A DNA stretch of 53,462 nt from Pseudolysinimonas_A sp049651805 (GCF_049651805.1 NZ_JBASCU010000040.1:1-53462); one strand, 5' to 3'. Numbered from the stretch's first letter, positions 24,617-33,051 are shown. The notes: a model not told the origin generated them from the letters alone. Numbers and translations are program-made.

Positions 24617-26811
24617 AGGTTGAGGTCGTCAAGCCGGTCGACGTTTTCTACAACCCGGTGCGGCTGCTCATGCCGCTGTTCCAGCGCCCCTATGTCTGGA
24701 ACAAGGAGAACCAGTGGCTGCCGCTGTGGCAAGACGTGACCCGGCTTGTCGAGGTGATACACGGGCCCAACCCGCAGGCGACTCACTTCCTCGGCGCGAT
24801 CGTCATCCAGCAGGTTCCCGTGCCGCTCGGAGCGCTCCCCGCCTGGAGCGTCATCGATGGGCAGCAACGCCTCACGACGCTGCAGCTCTTCTTGGACGCG
24901 CTGCACGCCGTGCTCGACGGCCGCGGTTGGAGCTCACTCGCGCAAACGGTGGAGCCGCTTGTGGAGAATCCGCAGGCGCGATGGAAGACTCCGCACGACC
25001 GGTTCAAGCTCTGGCCGACGAACAAGGACCGTCCTGGCTTCCTCTCCGTCATGGAGGCGCCAACTCCCATTGACTACCAGGCGGTGGTGCAATCCCGCCT
25101 GTCCGCCGCACACCAGTTCTTCCGTGACGAGATCGTCGCGTGGATCGGCGATGGTCCAGAAGCCGATGCGCGCGCGACGGCACTCGTCGGGACGGTTACC
25201 GAGCGCTTGGAAATCGCGAGTATCCGCCTTGAGGCCACCGAGGACGCGCAGGCGATCTTCGAGACACTGAATGCCCGCGGAACGCCGCTCACCGCCGCCG
25301 ACCTGATCAAGAACTTCGTCTTCCAGCGCTTCGATGCCGATTCTGCCGAGGCCGAACAGGCCTATCACGACTACTGGGAGGACTTTGAGACGCCGTTCTG
25401 GGAGGCCGAGGTTCAGACCGGGCGTGTGCGGTACTCGCGCTCGTCGCTGTTTCTGTACCACTGGCTGACCGCGCGCACGCGCGAGGACTTCCCTGCGCGC
25501 GAGGTGTTCGCGCAGTTCAAGCACTACGTGACGACGAAACACCCCGACGTGACGACCCTGCTCCCGCAGCTCAAAGCGGCGGCAGACAAGTATCGAGCGA
25601 TCATCGAGGGCTCGCAGAAGGTCTCCGGCGAGCTCAGTCGGGTCGAGCTCTTCGCCTACCGCGTCAGCACGCTCGACTCCGAACTCGCGCGCCCTCTCCT
25701 AATTTGGCTCGATGAGCCCGAGCAGAAGGCCGTACCCGCCGCTGACCGCGAAGGCATCCTCGACATCCTCGAGTCCTGGTTCGTCCGCCGCGCGCTCGTC
25801 AAGACACCCTCAGCCGGCTCGAACCGCCTGATGGTCGACCTGCTCGCTCACCTCGCGGGCGCCGACTCGCAGGCTCTGCCCGCGGCACTCGAAACCTTCC
25901 TCACCGGCCTCCACTCGCCCGCTGTCGGCTACTGGCCCGACGACGGCGAGGTCCGCGCCGCACTGACCGACACGACCGCGTACTGGCGCTACCTTCGTGG
26001 CCGTCTTCGCATGGTTCTTGAGGCCCTCGAAGATCGCCGCCGCGGCTACCCGGTTGGCTCCCAGCTCGCAATGGGACCGATCATCCGTGGTAAGGCCACG
26101 ATCGAGCACATCATGCCGCAGAACTGGTCGAAGAACTGGCCGGCGGACCTCGATGACGCTGAGCAGGCCGAACGCGGGCAGCTCATCCAGTCTCTCGGAA
26201 ACCTCACCCTGGTCACACAGGCGCTCAATTCGAAGCTGTCGAACGAAGCCTGGCCGGTGAAGCGGGCCGCACTGCAAAAAGTCGGCGACGTGCTGCTCAC
26301 GAACGAAGTCGTCAACTCGGCGCCCGAGGAGTGGGACGAGGAGTCGATCCGCGTCCGCACGCGGAAACTCATCGAGGAGATCATCGCGGTCTGGCCGGTA
26401 CCCGAAGGACACACCGGCTCTTCGACGCCGGGCCGGGCTGCCGCCATCGTCACCCGCGCTGATGTCGATATCGCGAGCCTGGTCGATGCGGGCTGGCTCA
26501 CCGCCGGGCAGCGACTCATCAAGAACGCGAACGCGCACCGCGAGGTCGCGGTCGACCTGGAGGTCGTCATCGCCCAGGACGGGCGCATCTTCCTCGGCGA
26601 CACCCCGTTCACAACCCCCAGCGGCGCCGGGATGCATGTGCTGGGCAAGCCGGTCAACGGCTGGTGGTTCTGGTCGACCGAAAGCGGCGCGACTCTCGCT
26701 GAAGTGCGATCTGAGTACCTCATGTCGATCGGCGAGGCTGATGCCGAAGTCGTGGACGAGGTACCGGACGAGCTCGAGCACTCGAGCGAGCTCGATGAGG
26801 TCGGCGCGTGA
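24613..26811 (+). CDS. DUF262-DUF1524 (GmrSD/SspE-like) nuclease with C-terminal RAMA domain
   Basis: A 732-residue three-part protein. The N-terminal DUF262 domain has FQRPYVW (23-29) and IDGQQRLTT (81-89), the ParB-like nucleotide-binding and hydrolysis core. DUF1524 carries an HNH nuclease (TIEHIMPQNWSKNW around 496-509, then LGNLTLVTQALNSKLSN). The last ~110 residues (about 620-710) match the RAMA fold, with FTTPSGAGMHVLGKPVNGWWFW as signature. GmrSD, BrxU and SspE relatives cut DNA depending on its modification. RAMA domains occur with adenine-methylase systems and are proposed to read modified DNA. I infer that this protein senses the mark made by the adjacent methylases or its absence. 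It overlaps both neighbours by four bases. Confidence 0.85.
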   Translation: MKVEVVKPVDVFYNPVRLLMPLFQRPYVWNKENQWLPLWQDVTRLVEVIHGPNPQATHFLGAIVIQQVPVPLGALPAWSVIDGQQRLTTLQLFLDALHAVLDGRGWSSLAQTVEPLVENPQARWKTPHDRFKLWPTNKDRPGFLSVMEAPTPIDYQAVVQSRLSAAHQFFRDEIVAWIGDGPEADARATALVGTVTERLEIASIRLEATEDAQAIFETLNARGTPLTAADLIKNFVFQRFDADSAEAEQAYHDYWEDFETPFWEAEVQTGRVRYSRSSLFLYHWLTARTREDFPAREVFAQFKHYVTTKHPDVTTLLPQLKAAADKYRAIIEGSQKVSGELSRVELFAYRVSTLDSELARPLLIWLDEPEQKAVPAADREGILDILESWFVRRALVKTPSAGSNRLMVDLLAHLAGADSQALPAALETFLTGLHSPAVGYWPDDGEVRAALTDTTAYWRYLRGRLRMVLEALEDRRRGYPVGSQLAMGPIIRGKATIEHIMPQNWSKNWPADLDDAEQAERGQLIQSLGNLTLVTQALNSKLSNEAWPVKRAALQKVGDVLLTNEVVNSAPEEWDEESIRVRTRKLIEEIIAVWPVPEGHTGSSTPGRAAAIVTRADVDIASLVDAGWLTAGQRLIKNANAHREVAVDLEVVIAQDGRIFLGDTPFTTPSGAGMHVLGKPVNGWWFWSTESGATLAEVRSEYLMSIGEADAEVVDEVPDELEHSSELDEVGA

Positions 26812-29234
26812 CGAATTACATTTACGCGTACACACACGCGGGGAACGCGAAGCCGTGGACCCGTCCGGGTGGGGCGAAGGGCGATGTCTGGATCAAGGTC
26901 GGCCAGACGAAGCATCCGGGCATCGAGCGGGTGCGTCAGCAAGTGAACACCGCGTTTCCTGGCCTCGTCGGGGTTGACATCCTGTTCGACTCGGAACTCG
27001 CCGAGCGGGGGGACGGCACGGAGTTCACTGATCACGACGTGCACCGGGTGCTCGCCCAGGCGGGCATCGCGAATGCGGGTGGCGAGTGGTTCGAGGCGAC
27101 CCTCGATGAAGTCCGGGGTGCCGTCGTCTCGCTCCAGCGCGGCGTGCCGTTTAGCCCGACCCGTGTGCAGACATTTCCGATGCGGCCGGAGCAGCGTGAC
27201 GCCGTGGAGCAGACGGCGGCGTTCTTCCGCGCTCACCCGGATGGGTCGCCGAAGTATCTGTGGAATGCGAAGATGCGGTTCGGCAAGACGTTCACTACCT
27301 ACCAACTCGCGTGTGAGATGGGCTGGGCGAAGGTGCTCGTCCTGACCTATAAGCCGGCGGTTCGCGGCGCATGGCGCGACGATCTGCTGAGCCACGTCGA
27401 CTTCATCGACTGGGAGTACGTCGACCGCGACACCCCGACTGCCGAAGCCGATGCGAAGCTCGACAGCGGGCGCCCGACGGTCTGGTTCGCCTCTTTCCAG
27501 GACGTGCTCGGGCGGGATGCCGAAGGCAATCCGAAGCCTCGAAACGAGACGCTCCAGATCGTCGACTGGGATTGTGTGGTCATCGACGAGTTCCACTTCG
27601 GCGCATCGACTGCCGCCGCCCGCGAGGTCTACGACCCGCAGGACAAGGCCGAAGCTGCCTGGGCGGAGCTGTTCAGGAAGGCGAGCGACCAGGCCGACGA
27701 CGCGGACGTTGAGGTGGTCGAGGCGCCGGATACGCGGCTGAAGACGAAGTGTCACCTGCACCTGTCTGGCACCCCGTTCCGGGCGATCACGAACGGAGAC
27801 TACGACGACAGCCAGGTCTTCAACTGGACCTACATCGACGAGCAGCGGGAGAAGCGGGACTGGTCGCTCAGGGGGGGCGAGCTGAACCCGTACGCGGAAC
27901 TGCCGCAGATGCGGATGTACACCTACTCGATGGGCCAGACCGCGGCGGAGTGGGCAGCGGACGGCGAGTTCGACGGCTTCAACCTCAACGCCTACTTCAA
28001 GGCGAAAAAGGTTGGCGAGGGCTACGTCTTCGAGAGGCCCGATCAGGTTGCCGAGTTCCTGAAGCTGATCCGTGGGCAGAAGGTGATTGACAAGACGATC
28101 ATCGAAGGGCAGGCCGCCCCCTTTCCGTACCAGGCCGAAGAATTCACCGAAGCCGTCAAGCACACCGTCTGGTACATGAACGACGTCGCCTCGTGCCAGG
28201 CGATGGCGGCGCTGCTGAGAAAGGACGCCTTCTTCTCGACGTACGAGATCTACGTGGCGGCCGGCACGGGTGCCGGGGTCGGCGCGAAGGCGCTGGAGCC
28301 TCTGCAGAAGGCGATCAAGCGCGCTGATGCTTCCGGTAAGTCCGGGTCGATCACCCTGTCTTGCGGCAAGCTCATGACCGGGGTCACCGTCCCGGAGTGG
28401 ACCTCGATCTTCATGCTCCGCTCCCTCAAGGCACCCGAGTCGTATTTCCAGGCGGCGTTTCGGGTGCAGTCGCCATGGAGGATCGACAAGGTCATCCAGA
28501 AGGAGACGGCCTACGTCTTCGAGTTCGACCCGAACCGCGCGCTCTCGCTCGTCGCGCTCTACGGCACGGAACTCGCGAACAACTCGCCCGACCGAAAGGA
28601 GACACAGCGCAGCGTTCTCGGTGATCTCATCAACTTTCTCCCCATCTTCGCCATCGACGGTGGCCAGATGGAGTCGCTCGACGTCGACGCGATCCTCGAC
28701 TGGGCGCACGGCGGTATCAGCGCTAACTCGCTCGCCCGGCGCTGGAAGTCCATCGATCTCTACAACATCAACGGCGTGACGATGGACCGGCTCATCCAGG
28801 ACGAGGATCTGCTTGCCGAGCTGGAGCAGATTGAGGACTTCCGCACGATCCGCGAGGAGGCGGAGAAAATCGTCACCCGCTCCAAGCAACTCGGCGAGGT
28901 GAAGCGGAACGGTGGCAGCAAGCAGGAGCAGCGACCGCACAAAAAGGAGATCGCGGAGAAGCGGCGAAACATCCGCGAAAAGCTGAAGAAGGTCTCCGCG
29001 AAGGTGCTCATCTTCATGTACCTCACCGACTTCCGCGAGGAGCGCCTGGCCCACGTCATCGAGTCGCTCGACACCGACCTGTTCCTGCGCTCCACTGGGC
29101 TCTCGCTACCGTCTTACGCCAAGCTCACCGAACTCGGCGTCATCAACGTCGGCAACATGACCGATGCCATCCAGAAGTTCCGGTACTTCGAGAAGAAGAG
29201 CCTCGAAGCTCTCGTCGCGGCGGAGGGTGGCTGA
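26808..29234 (+). CDS. GIY-YIG nuclease-SF2 helicase fusion (restriction translocase-nuclease)
   Basis: An 808-residue protein. Residues 1 to about 110 are a T5orf172-type GIY-YIG nuclease: YIYAY, DVWIKVGQT, the conserved Arg in IERVRQQ, the Glu/His strand GTEFTDHDVHRV and GEWFEATLDEV. An SF2 helicase core follows: Q-like RPEQRDAVEQT, Walker A NAKMRFGKT (153-161), box II VVIDEFHFG, box III HLSGTPFRA, and motifs V-VI ITLSCGKLMTGVTVPEW and ESYFQAAFRVQSPW. The C terminus is basic and helix-rich. It would translocate on and cut unmodified DNA, using the methylase upstream for self-protection. GTG start overlaps the previous stop; its TGA overlaps a 25-codon frame. Confidence 0.85.
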   Translation: MTNYIYAYTHAGNAKPWTRPGGAKGDVWIKVGQTKHPGIERVRQQVNTAFPGLVGVDILFDSELAERGDGTEFTDHDVHRVLAQAGIANAGGEWFEATLDEVRGAVVSLQRGVPFSPTRVQTFPMRPEQRDAVEQTAAFFRAHPDGSPKYLWNAKMRFGKTFTTYQLACEMGWAKVLVLTYKPAVRGAWRDDLLSHVDFIDWEYVDRDTPTAEADAKLDSGRPTVWFASFQDVLGRDAEGNPKPRNETLQIVDWDCVVIDEFHFGASTAAAREVYDPQDKAEAAWAELFRKASDQADDADVEVVEAPDTRLKTKCHLHLSGTPFRAITNGDYDDSQVFNWTYIDEQREKRDWSLRGGELNPYAELPQMRMYTYSMGQTAAEWAADGEFDGFNLNAYFKAKKVGEGYVFERPDQVAEFLKLIRGQKVIDKTIIEGQAAPFPYQAEEFTEAVKHTVWYMNDVASCQAMAALLRKDAFFSTYEIYVAAGTGAGVGAKALEPLQKAIKRADASGKSGSITLSCGKLMTGVTVPEWTSIFMLRSLKAPESYFQAAFRVQSPWRIDKVIQKETAYVFEFDPNRALSLVALYGTELANNSPDRKETQRSVLGDLINFLPIFAIDGGQMESLDVDAILDWAHGGISANSLARRWKSIDLYNINGVTMDRLIQDEDLLAELEQIEDFRTIREEAEKIVTRSKQLGEVKRNGGSKQEQRPHKKEIAEKRRNIREKLKKVSAKVLIFMYLTDFREERLAHVIESLDTDLFLRSTGLSLPSYAKLTELGVINVGNMTDAIQKFRYFEKKSLEALVAAEGG

Positions 29235-29311
29235 TGCCCACCCCGTCTCGAGGCCGCTTCGTCGATCTCTGGGTGCGCGCCGGGATACTTACGACGGGTG
29301 TCCTGTCATGA
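29234..29311 (+). CDS. 25-codon coupled ORF between helicase and darT
   Basis: A small reading frame starts with an ATG that overlaps the helicase stop (TGATG). Its own TGA overlaps the darT ATG by four bases (ATGA), the same overlap seen at three other junctions of this operon. The product is 25 residues with no recognisable domain, moderately basic at the start and hydrophobic at the end. It may be a coupling peptide that passes ribosomes from the helicase to darT, or a degenerate gene remnant. Confidence 0.5.
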   Translation: MPTPSRGRFVDLWVRAGILTTGVLS

Positions 29312-29949
29312 CAGGTCGCAAGCAGCCCACGGTGGTGATGCACTTCACCCACATTGATCACCTTGCGACGGTTGTTCAGCATGGACTGCTGTCCGACACG
29401 GAAGCGCAGGCGACGGGCCTGCTGAGCACCGAGGTGGGTAATCGTGAGATCAAAGAGCGACGCCGGCGAAGGGAAGTCCCGATCGAGCCCGGTGGGGTTG
29501 TTGCTGACTATGCCCCGTTCTACTTCCGGGCGCCCAGTCCGATGATGTCGGCGATCGCCCACGGCAGAGTTGATGAGTATCAGGCTGGTACCGGTCGGCT
29601 CGTCTACCTCGTCTCGACTTTGGAGAGGCTGGTTGCCGACGATCTCAGACCGATCATCACCGATCGAAATGCGGCCCTCGAGGTCGCCGCGTTCCGATCC
29701 GTTGATCTCGCGGACCCTCTCGACGACGGCTTCATCGAGTGGGAGATCATTCGGGCGAGGTACTGGGGGGATTACCCCGATGGCAAAGAACGTCGCATGG
29801 CAGAGTGCCTTGTACACGGGCGGGTGCCATGGCCCTCCTTCCTGGAAATCGTCACACGGAATGACATCGTGGCTCAGGAAGTGCAGGCAATCCTCGCGGA
29901 GCATGGCGCGAATTTGCAAGTCAAGGTCATACCCGACTGGTATCTGTAG
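29308..29949 (+). CDS. darT: DarT DNA ADP-ribosyltransferase toxin
   Basis: A 213-residue DUF4433-family protein. DarT uses NAD+ to ADP-ribosylate thymidine in single-stranded DNA, blocking replication. The NAD-binding start is HFTHIDHLATVVQHGLLS, then VADYAPFYFRAPSPMM, and the catalytic Glu lies in KERRMAECLVHGRVPW. The length is normal. The frame is open upstream, but ATG 29308 fits the family start and forms ATGA with the small ORF. DarG follows after 13 bases. Its position as tail of a restriction operon suggests a back-up abortive-infection or addiction role. Confidence 0.92.
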   Translation: MTGRKQPTVVMHFTHIDHLATVVQHGLLSDTEAQATGLLSTEVGNREIKERRRRREVPIEPGGVVADYAPFYFRAPSPMMSAIAHGRVDEYQAGTGRLVYLVSTLERLVADDLRPIITDRNAALEVAAFRSVDLADPLDDGFIEWEIIRARYWGDYPDGKERRMAECLVHGRVPWPSFLEIVTRNDIVAQEVQAILAEHGANLQVKVIPDWYL

Positions 29950-29962
29950 GAGTGTGAAGGCG

Positions 29963-31015
29963 ATGATCACCGAGGCGAAGGGCAATCTGCTCGCCGCGCC
30001 CGTCGAGGCGCTCGTCAATACGGTCAACACCGAGGGAATCATGGGCAAGGGCATCGCCCTGCAGTTTAAGAACGCGTTCCCCGAGATGTTCAAGGCATAC
30101 ACGGCCGCCGCCAAGCGTGGCGAGGTCAAGCTCGGGCAGATGCACGTCTGGCCGACCCAGGCGCTCGACGGTCCGCGGTACGTCATCAACTTCCCGACGA
30201 AAGCGCACTGGCGGGCGAAGTCGCGGATCGGCGACATTGACAGCGGACTCGTCGACCTCGTGAAGGTCGTCCGAGATCTCGACATCACGTCCATCGCTGT
30301 ACCACCTCTCGGCTGCGGCAACGGTGGGCTCGACTGGGCCGAAGTTGAGCCGCGTATCCGTGCCGCGTTCGATGCGCTGCCCAAAGTCGATGTCCGGATC
30401 TACCCGCCAGCGGGCGCGCCTAAGGCCGCCGACATGCTGGTAAACACCCCAAAGCCCAAGATGACCCCGGGTCGCGCAGCGCTCGTCGGGATCATCACGA
30501 AGTACACACGCCAAGCGCTCGACGCGCCCTCGCTGATCGAGGCGCAGAAGCTGATGTATTTCCTGCAGGCCGTCGGTGAGCCGCTGCGACTCGACTTCAA
30601 AGCGAACAGGTACGGCCCGTATGCCGACAATCTTCGACATGTCCTGGCGCAAATTGAGGGGCACTACCTGATTGGCTACGGGGACGGGACGGCAAAAGCC
30701 CTCGACGCGGTCCCGCTTGAGCCTGTGACGAGCGCTTTGCCTTCAGTTGAGCAGGAACTCGACGCCCACCCCGAGACTCGAAGTCGGATGGAGCAGGTAC
30801 TCCAACTCGCCGAGGGATTCGAGACGGCCTACGGGATGGAGCTCCTCGCCACTGTCCACTGGGTAGCCACGCACGAGGCCGCTGGACGGCCGGACGAGAA
30901 CGTCACCGAAAGGGTCGCCGAGTGGTCGCCGCGGAAAGCGCGCATGTTTACGCCCGAGCATGTCGGCACCGCACTAGCCACGCTCCGCGAACACGGCCTG
31001 CTTGCGGCGGCGTAG
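29963..31015 (+). CDS. darG: DarG antitoxin (macrodomain ADP-ribosyl glycohydrolase)
   Basis: A 350-residue antitoxin. The N-terminal macrodomain (about 1-150) removes ADP-ribose from DNA: MITEAKGNLLAAPVEALVNTVN, the GIMGKGIALQFK loop, and VPPLGCGNGGLDWAEV. The C-terminal half (about 165-350) is the DarT-binding domain that blocks the toxin directly (LIEAQKLMYFLQAVGE onward). The ATG is chosen with AGGAG ten bases upstream; GTG 29954 is in frame but too close to that site. It is complete, so both arms of neutralisation should work. Confidence 0.93.
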   Translation: MITEAKGNLLAAPVEALVNTVNTEGIMGKGIALQFKNAFPEMFKAYTAAAKRGEVKLGQMHVWPTQALDGPRYVINFPTKAHWRAKSRIGDIDSGLVDLVKVVRDLDITSIAVPPLGCGNGGLDWAEVEPRIRAAFDALPKVDVRIYPPAGAPKAADMLVNTPKPKMTPGRAALVGIITKYTRQALDAPSLIEAQKLMYFLQAVGEPLRLDFKANRYGPYADNLRHVLAQIEGHYLIGYGDGTAKALDAVPLEPVTSALPSVEQELDAHPETRSRMEQVLQLAEGFETAYGMELLATVHWVATHEAAGRPDENVTERVAEWSPRKARMFTPEHVGTALATLREHGLLAAA

Positions 31016-31116
31016 TCCTCATCACAGATCGGCACCGCCCGGCCTCCGCGGCAAGGGGGGATTTCGCGGTCGAAGCGCACCGTGACCGGCCAATCCCATC
31101 TTCAGGCGGCTCCGGC

Positions 31117-31674
31117 TCAGCGGTGCCAGAGGGCCGACAGCGGTGCGTCGGGGCCCTGCAACACCAGATCGTTCGCCGAACACGCCGCCGTGACGGTCGG
31201 GATGTCGGTGTAGTCGATCGCGGGAACCGGGGGGCCGTCGGGGCTTACCGGCACGTCGGGGTCGGGAACGTTGGCCCAGTTCGCCAGGTCGATCGTGTCG
31301 TCGACGGCACCGACCGACCAATCACCGGAGCCCGAGTATGCCGACGGCTGGTTGAGCGGCACCATCGTGTCACCGGCGACGATCGTGCCGGTCGTCGTCA
31401 ACTCGATGTCGGTCGACACGAGGCCGTCTTCGGTGAAGGTGATCTGGCCGGCGCCGGTCATGCCGAAACCCTCGATCGGCAGACCCAAACCGAGCACGAA
31501 GGCCTCCGACTGGGCCGCGTAGTCGGCGACATCGAGCTGCCAGGTGCCGACGATGCACGGGGCGTCGGCGGCCGGTGGCACGTCGGGATCGGGCTCGGGG
31601 GTGCCGCCGGGCGCGGTGCAGCCCGCGAGCAGCAGTGCGGTTGCCGCGAGGGCGATGGTGCCGAGGGTGCGCAT
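31117..31674 (-). CDS. Secreted lipoprotein of unknown function
   Basis: A 185-residue protein with a lipoprotein signal: TLGTIALAATALLLAGC, with Cys19 as lipidation site, followed by a Pro/Asp-rich linker. The rest is a small beta-rich domain (CIVGTWQLDVADYAAQSE, then alternating TFTEDGLVSTDIELTTTG strands) resembling lipocalin-like lipoproteins. Two cysteines (CIVG and CSAN) could form a disulfide. GGAAGGAC lies six bases before the ATG. It flanks the defence island on the right, pointing towards it. The 100 bases between it and darG show nothing recognisable. Confidence 0.78.
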   Translation of the reverse strand: MRTLGTIALAATALLLAGCTAPGGTPEPDPDVPPAADAPCIVGTWQLDVADYAAQSEAFVLGLGLPIEGFGMTGAGQITFTEDGLVSTDIELTTTGTIVAGDTMVPLNQPSAYSGSGDWSVGAVDDTIDLANWANVPDPDVPVSPDGPPVPAIDYTDIPTVTAACSANDLVLQGPDAPLSALWHR

Positions 31675-31751
31675 GTTACGTCCTTCCGCCGGGGTTTTAC
31701 ACTCCCACGACGCACCTCACGACGTCCACGGTTGACGGCCTACCCTGAACT

Positions 31752-32513
31752 GTGCGTCGCTATCGCAACGAGCCCATCTACACCGGGGCGATCGGCATCG
31801 GCCGGCTGCTCTTCGGCACCCTGCGGGTGAAGCTGCGGGTGGCGGGCCGCGAGAACCTGCCGGTCGACGGGGGAGCCGTGATCGCGGTCACCCACTTCGG
31901 ATATCTCGAGTTCGCGATCGTCGAATGGGTGACGTGGCTCGCGAATCGCCGCCGCATCCGCTTCATGGCGAAGAAGGGGGCGTTCAAGGGCTGGCCGCTC
32001 GGCGCGCTGATGCGCAACATGAAGCACATCCCGGTCGACCGTTCCGCGGGGTCGCACGCCTACGACGCGGCCGTGACGGCGTTGCGCGACGGCGAGCTCG
32101 TGGGGGTGTTTCCCGAGGGGACGGTGAGTCGCAGTTTCGAGGTGCAGCGACTGAAGGCAGGAGCGGTGCGGCTCGCTCAAGCCGCCGGGGTGCCGCTCAT
32201 CCCGGTCGCCGTCTGGGGCGCCCACCGCATCCTCGCCAATGGCGCGAAGAGCAAGGCGCGCGACCGCGTGGGCGTGCCGGTGTATGTGAAGATCGGCTCG
32301 CCGGTGGATGTCGCGGCCGACGCTGACATCCATGACGCCTCGGATGCCTTGCGGGCGACCCTGCAGCAGCTCACCGACGAACTGCAGGACATCTACCCCG
32401 TGGACGGTGCCGGCAAGTGGTGGCAGCCGGTTCGGCGGGGTGGGACGGCGCCGAGTGTCGCCGAGGTCGCGTCCGAACAGCGCGGGTCGCGCCGACCGGA
32501 AGATGCGGAGTAA
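31752..32513 (+). CDS. 1-acyl-glycerol-3-phosphate acyltransferase (PlsC-like)
   Basis: A 253-residue PlsC-superfamily protein that would acylate lysophosphatidic acid or a related lysolipid at the membrane. The catalytic block is ITVTHFGYLE-like (AVTHFGYLE, His48 to Glu53), an HX4E rather than the textbook HX4D. The phosphate-binding motif VGVFPEGTVSRS and VPLIPVAVWGAHRI are present. TACCCT (31741-31746) lies five bases before the GTG, a leaderless start. It is followed by ridA after four bases. Confidence 0.85.
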   Translation: MRRYRNEPIYTGAIGIGRLLFGTLRVKLRVAGRENLPVDGGAVIAVTHFGYLEFAIVEWVTWLANRRRIRFMAKKGAFKGWPLGALMRNMKHIPVDRSAGSHAYDAAVTALRDGELVGVFPEGTVSRSFEVQRLKAGAVRLAQAAGVPLIPVAVWGAHRILANGAKSKARDRVGVPVYVKIGSPVDVAADADIHDASDALRATLQQLTDELQDIYPVDGAGKWWQPVRRGGTAPSVAEVASEQRGSRRPEDAE

Positions 32514-32517
32514 CGCG

Positions 32518-32991
32518 GTGAATGAGCACAGAGACTCGGTGGAGCAGCGCATCCTCGAACTCGGCCTGGTGCTTCCCGAGGTGAAACCACCGGCCGCCAA
32601 CTACGCGAACGCGATTCGAGTTGGCGACATGGTCTATCTATCGGGAACCGTGCCCGTCGATGCGAACGGCGACATCCCCAAGGGCAAGGTTGGCGCTGAC
32701 GTTTCGACCCTGCAGGCGGCCGAGCATGCTCGGCTCGTCGGGCTCCATCACCTCGCGATCCTGCGTGATTTGCTCGGATCGCTCGATCGCGTCCGCCGAG
32801 TAGTGAAGCTGCTGGGGATGGTGAACGCCGTGCCCGAGTACACCGAGCACTCGGCGGTCATCAACGGCTGCTCCGACCTGCTCGTTGAGATTTTCGGCGA
32901 GCGCCACGCTCGTTCGGCTGTCGGGGTCGGCAGCTTGCCGTTCGGCATCTCGGTAGAGATCGAGTTGATCGTCGAGCTCCACCCGAGCTAG
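32518..32991 (+). CDS. RidA/YjgF-family protein
   Basis: A 157-residue RidA-family protein; members hydrolyse reactive enamines and imines made by PLP enzymes. Motifs are PPAANYANAIRVGDMVYLSGTVPVD, then VVKLLGMVNAVPEY and FGERHARSAVGVGSLPFGISVEIE, the last carrying the conserved Arg in RSAVGV. The GTG at 32518 is in frame with GGAG seven bases upstream; the nearby ATG at 32522 is out of frame. It follows plsC by four bases and is likely co-transcribed. Confidence 0.88.
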   Translation: MNEHRDSVEQRILELGLVLPEVKPPAANYANAIRVGDMVYLSGTVPVDANGDIPKGKVGADVSTLQAAEHARLVGLHHLAILRDLLGSLDRVRRVVKLLGMVNAVPEYTEHSAVINGCSDLLVEIFGERHARSAVGVGSLPFGISVEIELIVELHPS

Positions 32992-33042
32992 AGGCCGGAA
33001 GGTTCGGCGCCTCGAGTCCTCCACAGGGTCGTCGGCGGAGAG

Positions 33043-33051
33043 TTATCCACA
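33043..33051 (+). promoter_or_regulatory. DnaA-box-like TTATCCACA
   Basis: A perfect match to the consensus DnaA box sits 61 bases upstream of the DUF222/HNH gene, with a related CTCCACAGG 22 bases before it. A single box does not make an origin. It may travel with this class of HNH element. Confidence 0.4.

Noticed and set aside
26046..29054. A 1002-codon open frame on the minus strand opposite the DUF262 and helicase genes
   Set aside because: It is antisense to two genes with clear domains, its translation is low-complexity in Arg, Leu, Val and Asp, and it spans a gene junction. High-GC codon bias produces such shadows.
22219..31116. Search for integrase, tRNA or direct-repeat attachment sites at the edges of the defence island
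   Set aside because: None could be seen. The flanks are a PHP gene and a lipoprotein gene with no obvious repeat, so a specific integration mechanism is not claimed.
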